Part shown: piece after piece, positions 55,986 to 64,000 of the stretch | Layout of the letters: each line of letters begins with the position of its first letter | Position numbering within the stretch: position 1 is the first letter of the stretch | From: Algoriphagus marinus | GTDB lineage: Bacteria > Bacteroidota > Bacteroidia > Cytophagales > Cyclobacteriaceae | DNA: 64,000 nucleotides | Direction: 5' to 3' | NCBI RefSeq assembly: GCF_001936475.1 | Contig: NZ_MSPQ01000005.1 | Span: forward strand, 1 to 64,000 | Made by a program: the position numbers and the translations under genes | The notes under the pieces: generated by a model | Database searches by the model: none | What the model saw: the letters and a program-made list of their open reading frames with translations, nothing else | What the model was told of the DNA's origin: nothing

Positions 55986-57683
55986 ATGAATAAGCTAATT
56001 TTCACCCTAATTTTCGCTGTTTTTTGCGGTCAACTTGCAGCCCAAGACAGACTTACGGGACAGACTTTTACCACACGATCCGAAGTACTTGCTCGCAATG
56101 GCATGGCAGCAACCAGTCAGCCATTGGCTACACAAGCGGCCTTGGATATCTTGAGAAAAGGTGGCTCAGCAATGGATGCAGCTATTGCGGCGAATGCAGT
56201 ATTAGGTTTAGTCGAGCCTGCGAGTTGTGGAATAGGTGGAGATCTTTTCGCAATTGTTTGGGATGCAAAAACCCAAAAACTCTATGGATTTAACGGGAGC
56301 GGTCGAGCCCCAAAATCGCTTAACATTGACTACTTTATTGACAAAGGGATAAAATATGTTCCGGATCTAGGCCCGCTTCCTGTTACCGTTCCAGGCGCAG
56401 TAGACGGCTGGTTTGCGCTTCATGAGAAATTCGGAAAACTACCAATGGGCACGCTACTTCAGCCTGCGATTGATTATGGAAGAGAGGGCTTCCCAGTTTC
56501 TGAAGTGATCGCCTATGAAATGGAGAGTAATTATTCCGGGATGGTGGATTTACCAGGTTTCGCAGAGACTTACATGCCGAATGGCCATACTCCACGAAAA
56601 GGCGAGGTTTTCAAAAACCCAAATCTTTCTGATACCTATGAAAAAATCGCAAAAGGCGGTCGGGATGCTTTTTATAAAGGCGATATCGCTCGCACCATTG
56701 GTTCTTACATGAAAAAGCATGGGGGATTTCTCAGCTACGAAGATCTTGCCGACCATACTTCAAACTGGGTAGAACCCATCAGTACGAATTATCGGGGCTA
56801 TGATGTCTGGGAACTTCCTCCAAACGGACAGGGAACTGCCGTGCTTCAAATGTTGAATATCTTAGAAGGATATGATATCAAATCCATGGGATTTGGAAGT
56901 GCGGAATATCTTCATGTCTTGACTGAGGCTAAAAAACTAGCGTATGAAGATCGTGCTAAATTCTATGCAGATCCCGCATTCAATAAAATCCCTGTAGAAG
57001 AGCTTATTTCCAAAAGCTATGCTGCCGAAAGAAGGGCTTTAATCAATCCCAATCAAGCTGCCAGAAGCTATCCGGCTGGAGATTTAGAAATCGAATTGGG
57101 AAATACCACCTACCTCACTGTAGCCGACAAGGATGGGAATATGGTTTCCTTGATCCAAAGTATTTATTCTGAATTCGCCTCTGGAATGGTTCCTGATGGC
57201 TTAGGTTTTGTGCTCCAAAATCGAGGTGCGCAGTTCAACGTTCAGGATCGCAATCATGCCAATGCGATAGCTCCCGGCAAGCGCCCTTTTCATACGATTA
57301 TCCCAGCTTTTATCACGAAAGACGGTAAGCCATTTGTGAGTTTTGGCTTGATGGGAGGATCAGTTCAGCCGCAGGGTCACGCCCAGATTGTCGTGAATGT
57401 AGTGGACTTTGGCATGAATCTTCAGGAAGCTGGAGATGCGCCTAGAATGAGACATTCCGGAAGTTCACAACCAACTGGATCTGTTATGACTGACGGTGGT
57501 ACACTCAATTTGGAAAGCGGATTTACCCCAGAGGTTTTTAGAGAACTTCGAAAAATGGGACACCAAATCTCCTTCGCTGTTGGGATTTACGGAGGATATC
57601 AAGCTATCGGCGTGGATCTGGAAAATAGAGTTTACTCAGGTGCTTCGGAATCCAGAAAAGACGGACAGGCAGCCGGGTATTAA
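55986..57683 (+). CDS. ggt: gamma-glutamyltransferase
   Basis: 565 aa with a signal peptide (1-19). The Ntn-hydrolase precursor is complete: the self-processing Thr in ELGNTTYLTVAD (about 377), then NRGAQFN and FGLMGGSVQPQGHAQIVVN. It cleaves itself into two subunits and transfers gamma-glutamyl groups, e.g. from glutathione, in the periplasm. Monocistronic. Confidence 0.93.
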   Translation: MNKLIFTLIFAVFCGQLAAQDRLTGQTFTTRSEVLARNGMAATSQPLATQAALDILRKGGSAMDAAIAANAVLGLVEPASCGIGGDLFAIVWDAKTQKLYGFNGSGRAPKSLNIDYFIDKGIKYVPDLGPLPVTVPGAVDGWFALHEKFGKLPMGTLLQPAIDYGREGFPVSEVIAYEMESNYSGMVDLPGFAETYMPNGHTPRKGEVFKNPNLSDTYEKIAKGGRDAFYKGDIARTIGSYMKKHGGFLSYEDLADHTSNWVEPISTNYRGYDVWELPPNGQGTAVLQMLNILEGYDIKSMGFGSAEYLHVLTEAKKLAYEDRAKFYADPAFNKIPVEELISKSYAAERRALINPNQAARSYPAGDLEIELGNTTYLTVADKDGNMVSLIQSIYSEFASGMVPDGLGFVLQNRGAQFNVQDRNHANAIAPGKRPFHTIIPAFITKDGKPFVSFGLMGGSVQPQGHAQIVVNVVDFGMNLQEAGDAPRMRHSGSSQPTGSVMTDGGTLNLESGFTPEVFRELRKMGHQISFAVGIYGGYQAIGVDLENRVYSGASESRKDGQAAGY

Positions 57684-57808
57684 GCAAAAACAAATCAAAT
57701 TTCGTGTTTAAATCTTCAATCCATTCCTAAAAGACCTTAAGGCTTTGGGCTAAACCGGGAGTTTCCGTCAGGAAAAGATTACCTTGTACAGGTAAAAACT
57801 AATGAAAA

Positions 57809-58645
57809 ATGGATTTCGAAGACGTAAAATATGAAATGAAAAAAGGCTCTTGGAAGCCTATAATTATTGTAGGAATTCTAATTTTCCTACTATTTGCCTT
57901 TAAGCCATGGGCTCAGGTGGGAGCTGGTGAGCGAGGAATTGTACTTAATTTTGGAGCAGTTGAAAATACAGTTTTGGGTGAAGGAATTCACTTCAAAATA
58001 CCAATTGTGCAGACAGTAGTCCTGATGGATGTAAAGATCCAAAAGGCAATTACCGACGCGGCTTCGGCCTCTTCTGACCTACAGGATGTGGCCTTATCTG
58101 TGGCCTTGAATTACCACGTCATTCCCGACAAGGCTAATGTGGTGTACCAATCGATCGGTGTAGAATTTAAAGCAAGAATCATTGATCCGGCGATTCAGGA
58201 GGTAATGAAAGCGGTAACTGCTCGATATACCGCAGAGGAATTAATCACCAAAAGACCAGCGGTGAGTACAGAGATGAAGGATGCTTTGTCATCGAGATTA
58301 TTGGAGTCAAATATCGCCGTGGATGCATTTTCTATTGTATCCTTTAGCTTTTCTCAAACCTTCACTGACGCCATTGAAGCGAAGCAGACTGCTGAACAAA
58401 ATGCCCTGAAAGCAAAGCGGGATTTGGATCGTATTCGAGTGGAAGCCGAGCAGACCATCGCTGCTGCAACAGCAGAAGCTGAGGCATTGAGACTTCAGAA
58501 AATGAATATTTCTCCTGATTTGATCGAGCTACGAAAAATCGAAGCCAACCTGAAAGCCATTGAAAAGTGGAATGGAATCCTTCCTGAAGTGACGGGAGCA
58601 GGAGCTATTCCGTTTATTGGAGTAGGTGGAACAAAAAACGACTAA
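57809..58645 (+). CDS. prohibitin-like SPFH-domain membrane protein
   Basis: 278 aa with one N-terminal membrane helix (17-31). The SPFH/band-7 domain (37-200) starts VGAGERGIVLNFGAVEN and is followed by a coiled coil (about 200-245, AKQTAEQNALKAKRDLDRIR). Prohibitins form ring-like microdomain scaffolds and regulate membrane proteases. It ends at a hairpin terminator. Confidence 0.9.
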   Translation: MDFEDVKYEMKKGSWKPIIIVGILIFLLFAFKPWAQVGAGERGIVLNFGAVENTVLGEGIHFKIPIVQTVVLMDVKIQKAITDAASASSDLQDVALSVALNYHVIPDKANVVYQSIGVEFKARIIDPAIQEVMKAVTARYTAEELITKRPAVSTEMKDALSSRLLESNIAVDAFSIVSFSFSQTFTDAIEAKQTAEQNALKAKRDLDRIRVEAEQTIAAATAEAEALRLQKMNISPDLIELRKIEANLKAIEKWNGILPEVTGAGAIPFIGVGGTKND

Positions 58646-58668
58646 GTTTTTTAAGTCTATTGCAATTG

Positions 58669-58713
58669 AAAAAGCGTGTCTTTGAATTTAAATTCTAAGC
58701 ACGCTTTTTTCTT
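58669..58713 (+). terminator. intrinsic terminator
   Basis: Arms AAAAAGCGTG (58669-58678) and CACGCTTTTT (58700-58709), with further pairing of the inner sequence, are followed by T's. It ends the prohibitin-like gene. Confidence 0.8.
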
Positions 58714-58851
58714 TATCCTTTAAATTCATGAGTGGAAAAGAGAAGCTGTAGCCCAACGAAAATATAACCAAGTCATGCTTTACTTTTTGAAATTTGATTT
58801 CCAAGCAGGCTAGGATTTTTCTACCTTGGGAGTTATCCTCCCCATTCCCCC

Positions 58852-60285
58852 ATGAAGAAAAAACTACTTACACCCCTTGTACTTTTCATCCTATTTCTGT
58901 CATTTTCTGCTTGTCAACAGGAGGTGGTAAAGCAATCAGAACTAATAGATCCTAATCTGGAATACAAGACCTATGTCCCGAACTCAACAGATCTTGTGAT
59001 TTCCAGAACGGAATATGCCGATCGATTGTATGGCTTTTGGCTAGGCCAATGCATCGCCAATTGGACGGGACTAATCACCGAAATGGATAAAATCGGAGGA
59101 GAAGGAAAAGATGGAAAAGGAGCTGGTTTCTATACTAGAGCGAATTGGGGTGGCCCTGACGAACCTGCAATTTGGGAGGAAAAAGGAATGGATATGGGGA
59201 GGAATATTGATTTTGTCCTGGAAAAGGAAGGTGGGATATGGGGAGCGGATGACGATACCGATATCGAGTACATCTACCAATCCCTGATGTACGAAAATCA
59301 AACAACCTCACTTAGTCCGGAGCAGATTCGTGATGGTTGGCTCAAGCATATTTACTCGGATGAAAACACTCCTTTCATTGGAAAAGACGGTGTTTCCAAA
59401 GAAAATTACCTTTGGGTTTCAAATCAAACTGCGCACGATCTCATGCGTCAAGGAATCCTCCCTCCAGCTACTGGCGATCCGGCAAACAACAAGGATTATG
59501 AAATGATTGACGCGCAACTGACCACTGAGATTTTTGGATTTTTCGCTCCCACTAGACCGGATATCGCACTGGAAATCGTAAGTCTACCAATTCTCACTAC
59601 GGCTAGATCTAATGCGCAGTGGGCCGCAGAGTTTTATGTGATCATGTATTCTTTGGCTTTATCGGCAGATCAAAACAAACCAATAAAAGATCAATTATTC
59701 TGGATGGCTGATCAAGCTCGAACTCGACTTCCTGAAAATTCAGCGGTTGCTGGTATGTACGACTTCATCAAAGAGAGCTATGAGGCACAAATCCCATGGG
59801 AAACTACCCGAGACAGCCTTCATATCAAATATCAAATCAATCAAGAAGCGGGCTATGATTGGTATACCAAAGACGTGGTCTGCAACGGATGCTTTGCGGG
59901 AGGAATTAATTTCGGAGCAAGTATGGTCAGTTTATTTTATGGGGAAGGTGATTTCAAAGAAACTATCAAAATTGGCACATTAGCAGGCTGGGATTCAGAT
60001 AATCCTACCGCTACTTGGGGAGGTCTTATCGGATTTATGATTGGAAAAGAAGGGGTCGAGGCTGCTTTCGGAAGGAAATTCGCCGACAAATTCAATATCC
60101 ATCGAACTCGAGGAGGATTTCCAAATGATGGAATAGACAACTTTGAAAACATAGCGAAAACCGGAGTTTTTGTAGTGGATCGAATGGTCCAAGAAAAAAT
60201 GGGCGGAGGAGTGGACCCGGAAAAAGACGAGTGGCATATTCCTGTCAAACCGGTGAAAATTGAAAAGGTGCCTCTTCAGAATTAA
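58852..60285 (+). CDS. ADP-ribosylglycohydrolase-family lipoprotein
   Basis: 477 aa with lipobox FSAC (Cys about 21). The DraG/ARH metal motifs are present: GADDDTDIEYIY (about 126) and the late GWDSDNPTATWGGLIG (about 378). Length exceeds DraG (about 300) because of an inserted middle segment. Lipidation places it in the periplasm, so it likely acts on a glycan or nucleoside product rather than on cytosolic ADP-ribosylated proteins. The true substrate is open. Confidence 0.82.
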   Translation: MKKKLLTPLVLFILFLSFSACQQEVVKQSELIDPNLEYKTYVPNSTDLVISRTEYADRLYGFWLGQCIANWTGLITEMDKIGGEGKDGKGAGFYTRANWGGPDEPAIWEEKGMDMGRNIDFVLEKEGGIWGADDDTDIEYIYQSLMYENQTTSLSPEQIRDGWLKHIYSDENTPFIGKDGVSKENYLWVSNQTAHDLMRQGILPPATGDPANNKDYEMIDAQLTTEIFGFFAPTRPDIALEIVSLPILTTARSNAQWAAEFYVIMYSLALSADQNKPIKDQLFWMADQARTRLPENSAVAGMYDFIKESYEAQIPWETTRDSLHIKYQINQEAGYDWYTKDVVCNGCFAGGINFGASMVSLFYGEGDFKETIKIGTLAGWDSDNPTATWGGLIGFMIGKEGVEAAFGRKFADKFNIHRTRGGFPNDGIDNFENIAKTGVFVVDRMVQEKMGGGVDPEKDEWHIPVKPVKIEKVPLQN

Positions 60286-60361
60286 AGAAGAAAAAACAAC
60301 TTTTCTATCTCGAATTTTGAAAACTAATTTTTAGAGTCTATTTTGAAGAAAAATTTGAATA

Positions 60362-61045
60362 ATGAAAACCATCCCAATTTTTATATTGATTTTCTTTTTG
60401 ACTTTTATTTCAAATGCTCAAGAAAAAAAAACGTTGACTAGAACTACTAGAAGTGGTGACTTAGAGGGTAAGGTTTTTAATAAACTTACTGGGGAAGTAA
60501 TTACCAATATGCAGCTAATGGAGCTTCTAAAGGAAAAACCGGGATTAAAAATGGAATTATTCTTTGATAGGTATGGTGAATTGGAAAAATCAATTTATGA
60601 TCCTTCAAACCCTTTCAAACATTACAATAGAGACCCAGAAAAGCAACCTAAAAGAAGCGAAACATTTCCAGAATTTTCATTTAATTCTGTTGACGGTGAT
60701 GAATTCGTAAGTGAAGAACTAATTGGTAAATGGGTTTTAATTCAATTTAATCCATTTCCTGATTTCATGGATAAAAATCAGTGGACAAATTTGGTTTCTG
60801 ATTTGAGAAAGTCACGAAAAGAATATGAAATTGAATGTATCGGTGTATTTTCCTATGACGATGACTTAGGTGCATTAGTTGAGGAATTTCAACCAGATAT
60901 CAAATTAGTAAATAATGGCAATGGCTTTTTTTCAAGATATCATATTATACAAATTCCGACGACTGTATTAATAGATCCTTCAGGGGTTTTAGTAACATAT
61001 TTTTACGGAAATGACCCAATCGATTTCCTTCCTTTTCTAAAATAA
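60362..61045 (+). CDS. secreted thioredoxin-fold protein without active-site cysteines
   Basis: 227 aa with a signal peptide (1-19). The C-terminal half follows a TlpA/redoxin fold: GKWVLIQFNPF (strand where CxxC normally follows), IECIGVFSYDDD and IPTTVLIDPSGVLV. The CxxC position reads NPFPDFMD, so no redox pair exists and the only Cys is a strand residue. Function is probably binding rather than oxidation-reduction. The N-terminal 90 residues are unrecognised. Confidence 0.65.
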   Translation: MKTIPIFILIFFLTFISNAQEKKTLTRTTRSGDLEGKVFNKLTGEVITNMQLMELLKEKPGLKMELFFDRYGELEKSIYDPSNPFKHYNRDPEKQPKRSETFPEFSFNSVDGDEFVSEELIGKWVLIQFNPFPDFMDKNQWTNLVSDLRKSRKEYEIECIGVFSYDDDLGALVEEFQPDIKLVNNGNGFFSRYHIIQIPTTVLIDPSGVLVTYFYGNDPIDFLPFLK

Positions 61046-61133
61046 TATTGAAAAAATAGAATTGGTGAGTTGGTTTCCACTTCTGCCTTTGTGCTCTCAG
61101 CGTCAGCCATAGCGTACTTTGTGGTTAAAAAAA

Positions 61134-61160
61134 GCTGATGGAGAAATTGACTCCATCAGC
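61134..61160. terminator. bidirectional terminator
   Basis: Perfect 10-bp stem GCTGATGGAG / CTCCATCAGC (61134-61143, 61151-61160). A's precede it and T-rich sequence follows it. It serves the thioredoxin-fold gene and the convergent M28 peptidase gene. Confidence 0.85.
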
Positions 61161-61186
61161 CTTTTACTTTTTAACTCCCTAATTAC

Positions 61187-62821
61187 TTACTTCATATACG
61201 CCTCTCGAATCGCTCGAAACTCTGAACTAGCCTTCCACCTTGGCCAAGTGTCAGAATTTGCCAGATTTCTACCTACTGAATACAGCAACTGAACGTCATC
61301 CACTGCTCCGTCTAGATTCCAACGGCTGGTATCATATTCGTCAGAAGGCTTATGGTAATACTTCTGCACATAATCATCCTCCAGTTGCTTTCCGTATTCT
61401 TTCCCCTTCTCAAAGTGATCTATTCCCGTTCCGATATACAAGGCAGGAATGCCCACTTTGGCAAAGCTGAAATGATCAGAGCGGAAATAATAACCAGCAG
61501 TTGGCGTAGGATCAGGAGCAGAATAGCGACCTACTTTTTCCAATTCTACATTGAGTAAATCCTCCATATCACTCTGCCCTACACCTATGATAGAGACATC
61601 CTTCATCTTGCCATAAGGATTGATCCCGTCCATGTTGATATTAGCAACAGTTTTTTCCTTAGGGTAAATCGGATTCAAAGCATAATAAAGCGAACCCCAA
61701 AGTCCTTGCTCCTCGGCCGTTACCGCTAGAAAAATAACGGTACGTTCTGGTTTCTCGTCAGTACTAAAGGCTTTTGCCAAAGCAAGCAAAGCTGCGGTAC
61801 CGGTGGCATTATCCAAGGCCCCGTTGTAGATCGAGTCTCCCGTCTCATCCGGTTTTCCGATTCCCAAATGATCCCAATGTGCAGAATAGATGATATATTC
61901 TTCCGGTTTGGTGGAGCCGGTCACTTTAGCAATCACATTTTTCGAAACGTCATAGTTGGCTTCCACTGCCAAAGAGGAACTCGCTTTCAAATTCATCGCT
62001 ACAGCTTGAAAATCAGCTTTTCGAGCTTTTGCCAACATTTCCCGCTCATTCATTCCTGCCATTTCAAAAAGCTTATTCGCTGTAGGCAAAGTCACCCAGC
62101 CTTCAAAACCCAATTTGTAATTGTCTTGTCCTCGGTCATCCAGGTAAAGTTGTGCTGCATTCCAGCGATTCTGAACCACATTAAACCCATATCCAGCCGG
62201 AATGGTATTGTGCACAATCAGGACTCCCATTGCGCCATGACGAATAGCCTCCTCATATTTATAAGTCCAGCGACCGTAATAAGTCATGGTATTCCCTTTG
62301 AAAAAGGCCTCGTCTTCTGTCCCAAAACCTGGATCATTGACTAGCACCATCACGATCTTACCAGTAACATCGATATTTTTGTAATCATCCCAACCATACT
62401 CTGGAGCAACAATTCCAAAGCCTGCAAAGACGATTTCAGTATCTTCAAAACTCACCAAGGAATCGGTTCTCTGCGTCCAGATCACATAGTCTTTCAGACC
62501 TTCAAACGTGACGGATTCATTTGCAGACTTGATCGTCATTTCCGAAGCAGCCGTACTATTGATCGAGACCATCGGTACATCCTGAAAGTAGGAATTGCCA
62601 TTTCCAGGCTCTAAACCCATGGTTTTGAATTCTGACTCAAGGTAGTTGATCGTCTTTGTTTCCCCTTCGGAAAAAGGCATTCGGCCTTCAAACTCATCTG
62701 ACGCTAAGGTGATGATATAAGGTTCAAGGTCGGAAACCTGAAAGAAATACGGCTCTTTTTTAGGCTCAGAGCAGGAAAAAATTGCTATTCCTAGGGCATA
62801 AATTATTAAGTGCTTTTTCAT
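61187..62821 (-). CDS. M28-family zinc peptidase lipoprotein with PA domain
   Basis: 544 aa with lipobox IFSC (Cys about 17). A PA-domain insertion spans about 130-265. The M28 metal ligands are all visible: HWDHLG, GALDNATG, AEEQGLWG, NINMDG and SDHFSF. It is an aminopeptidase or carboxypeptidase acting in the periplasm or at the surface. The 5' leader consists of a repeat copy ending AAAAAACAAATTAT just before the ATG, exactly as at 36.6 kb. Confidence 0.9.
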   Translation of the reverse strand: MKKHLIIYALGIAIFSCSEPKKEPYFFQVSDLEPYIITLASDEFEGRMPFSEGETKTINYLESEFKTMGLEPGNGNSYFQDVPMVSINSTAASEMTIKSANESVTFEGLKDYVIWTQRTDSLVSFEDTEIVFAGFGIVAPEYGWDDYKNIDVTGKIVMVLVNDPGFGTEDEAFFKGNTMTYYGRWTYKYEEAIRHGAMGVLIVHNTIPAGYGFNVVQNRWNAAQLYLDDRGQDNYKLGFEGWVTLPTANKLFEMAGMNEREMLAKARKADFQAVAMNLKASSSLAVEANYDVSKNVIAKVTGSTKPEEYIIYSAHWDHLGIGKPDETGDSIYNGALDNATGTAALLALAKAFSTDEKPERTVIFLAVTAEEQGLWGSLYYALNPIYPKEKTVANINMDGINPYGKMKDVSIIGVGQSDMEDLLNVELEKVGRYSAPDPTPTAGYYFRSDHFSFAKVGIPALYIGTGIDHFEKGKEYGKQLEDDYVQKYYHKPSDEYDTSRWNLDGAVDDVQLLYSVGRNLANSDTWPRWKASSEFRAIREAYMK

Positions 62822-62832
62822 ATGATCATAAT

Positions 62833-63038
62833 TTGTTTTTTAAAGGCCATATGGAATCTCGCAGATTATAATCATCCCGGTGTGTGACTTTTTAGTCATG
62901 CTCGATTTCATGTGTTTATCATTTTTCTATTTGGCCACATAGCCTGCCCCGAACTTGTTTCGGGGGAATCTCGCATTTCGATCCAGATAGCCATCGGGAC
63001 ATCCTACTGTGTGACGTTATCGTCATGCTCGATTTCAT
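62833..63038 (-). repeat. two tandem copies of the structured leader repeat (minus strand)
   Basis: Copy C is about 62842-62911 and copy D about 62964-63038, read on the minus strand. Each begins ATGAAATCGAGCATGAC, has a short variable hairpin (GACTAAAAAGTC in C, GACGATAACGTC in D) then GTCACAC and a GCGAGATTCC end. They match copies A and B at 36.5 kb. A diverged CATATGRCC plus AAAAAACAAATTAT spacer precedes the M28 start codon. Confidence 0.75.
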
Positions 63039-63066
63039 ATAATTATTATTTGATTTTATAGGTCAT

Positions 63067-63088
63067 ACCTGCTTGCCGAGAGGCAGGT
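63067..63088. repeat. hairpin repeat ACCTGC/GCAGGT
   Basis: A 6-bp hairpin surrounding TTGCCGAGAG lies in the intergenic region. It resembles short nested palindromes common near repeats in Bacteroidota. No terminator T run follows on either strand. Confidence 0.4.
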
Positions 63089-63168
63089 GAAATTTTTAAG
63101 AATACAACTGATATAATCTTGGATAAAAGTAATTTGTACAATAGTGAGAATCTTAATATATAATATTC

Positions 63169-64000
63169 TCAATTCACAGTGCTATTTGCCTCCCATACTT
63201 TTTGTTCGCTGAGTTTATTTATTTGAGAAATATTTAAAGGTTTACTCTTAGGAATACGAAGAACAGAATCACATACGCCCGAAGAATTTGCGGAAGGCAA
63301 AGCTTCATTCAACCAAAGTTTCAACTGCATTCCCAATCCATCAAATCCTAAATGATACCTAGCAGAAGTTGCACCTGTAAACCTCCCATTGTACTCATAG
63401 ATAAAATATTCTCCAGTTAATTTTTTCTGAAATTGAATATTAATAGGCCCCACCCAGCCTGCTAAAATTATTTTTTTAACCCAATCTCTAGCTAGCTTGT
63501 TCGCTGTTTCATCTTTACAAATGCTCACTGTGGCACTTACACCCTGCTTCATAAGATGCTCAGTTACTAAAAGTCCTCCAAGCTCTCCGTTTGGACCAAC
63601 CATCGCTTGACAAGAGATCTTTAATTCCTCAAATGAATGAAAGAGGGGTATGCCGGAGGTCTTAATTTGATTACGATATTCCTCGATTTTTTTAGAATCA
63701 CCTAAATACTCTTGAAAAATATAATCTTTTCTACCCCTTAAAGCCTCTAATTGCTCATTGGTGCAAAGGAGAATCACTCCTTTTGAGGCAAACCCTTTCT
63801 TAGGTTTAGCAATGATGGGAAATGCTACCCCTGATAGAAATTGGTTTAGGATTTCTTGTGAAGAATCTGCGCAAATAGTCTTTGCAAAAGGAAGATCATG
63901 TTTTATAGAGAACTCAAAACTCTTCCATTTATCAAGAAAAGCAGACGCTATTTCAAAAGATCCTGTCAGGATTGGGGATTCAACAAGTAAATTTTCAGAT
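63169..64000 (-). CDS. ATP-grasp protein, 5' end outside the window
   Basis: The frame is open from the window edge (64000) to TAA 63169; the internal GTG at 63777 is not the true start. About 277 residues are visible. The ATP-grasp pattern FPIIAKPKKGFASKGVILL, then GELGGLLVTEHLM and a CarB-like GPINIQFQKKLTGEYFIYEYNGRFTGATSARYHLGFDG. Such enzymes join a carboxylate to an amine using ATP. The product is unknown; the missing N-terminal part would carry the pre-ATP-grasp domain. Confidence 0.8.
   Translation of the reverse strand, partial: SENLLVESPILTGSFEIASAFLDKWKSFEFSIKHDLPFAKTICADSSQEILNQFLSGVAFPIIAKPKKGFASKGVILLCTNEQLEALRGRKDYIFQEYLGDSKKIEEYRNQIKTSGIPLFHSFEELKISCQAMVGPNGELGGLLVTEHLMKQGVSATVSICKDETANKLARDWVKKIILAGWVGPINIQFQKKLTGEYFIYEYNGRFTGATSARYHLGFDGLGMQLKLWLNEALPSANSSGVCDSVLRIPKSKPLNISQINKLSEQKVWEANSTVN

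Larger units (their letters stand above)
62822..63168. other. repeat-dense gap upstream of the M28 peptidase
   Basis: 347 bp without a gene. It contains two inverted copies of the structured leader repeat, a GCCCCGAAC.../CGGGG hairpin between them (about 62944-62965) and an ACCTGC/GCAGGT hairpin (63067-63088). The far left edge is the leader of the peptidase gene. Confidence 0.6.

Overview
The window looks like a chromosomal segment of a marine-type Bacteroidota, most likely Cytophagales close to Cyclobacteriaceae/Algoriphagus (genus is inference). Supporting signs are a subtilase with a C-terminal type IX secretion (Por) sorting domain, a TonB receptor with an N-terminal carboxypeptidase-like domain, many SPII lipoproteins, TAnnTTTG-type -7 promoter boxes, weak Shine-Dalgarno sites and dispersed palindromic repeats between genes. 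No rRNA, tRNA, CRISPR array, phage or transposase gene was recognised.

Layout: (1) 0.2-13.3 kb is an accessory/defence island. Two divergent HTH + ImmA/IrrE-protease + PIN modules share a repeat-rich operator region. Next to them, on the minus strand, lies one co-directional run: hsdR-hsdM-hsdS (type I restriction-modification), then two very AT-rich coupled genes encoding a GHKL ATPase-like protein and a large protein with a degenerate phosphoribosyltransferase-like domain. This pair is the best candidate for an undescribed system. (2) 13.5-20.9 kb is a stress/low-oxygen group: BNR lipoprotein, ZIP transporter, universal stress protein with small partners, a hydrolase-like protein lacking its catalytic residues, and a B12-dependent ribonucleotide reductase. 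FNR-like sites sit between the divergent stress genes. (3) 21.3-34.9 kb holds envelope and scavenging genes: barrel proteins, a DMP19-MORN-TonB fusion, a DUF1460 amidase, a membrane protein/HTH pair with a palindromic operator, a TonB receptor, a sulfatase, a sialidase, DoxX-like and LLM oxidoreductase genes. (4) 35.0-41.4 kb is a co-directional catabolic cluster: PqaA-like hydrolase, CE15-like esterase, sialidase-like protein, DapA/NanA-family lyase and sodium:solute symporter.

(5) 41.6-49.7 kb is a rearranged accessory region. It has tandem paralogous lipoproteins, a DUF6973-like lipoprotein gene apparently switched off by a 10-bp tandem repeat, palindromic repeats, an ABC pair, and a T9SS subtilase/lipoprotein cassette flanked by direct repeats that include a duplicated tail of pntB. 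(6) 49.7-64 kb is mostly core or catabolic: pntAB, PepSY-like protein, Gfo/Idh/MocA oxidoreductase, Cdd1-like protein, gamma-glutamyltransferase, prohibitin-like SPFH protein, ADP-ribosylglycohydrolase-like lipoprotein, a cysteine-less thioredoxin-fold protein, an M28 peptidase and an ATP-grasp protein running off the end. A structured repeat sits directly upstream of the start codons of two unrelated genes, at 36.5 kb and 62.9 kb.

All functional statements rest on motif reading by eye; no database search was run.
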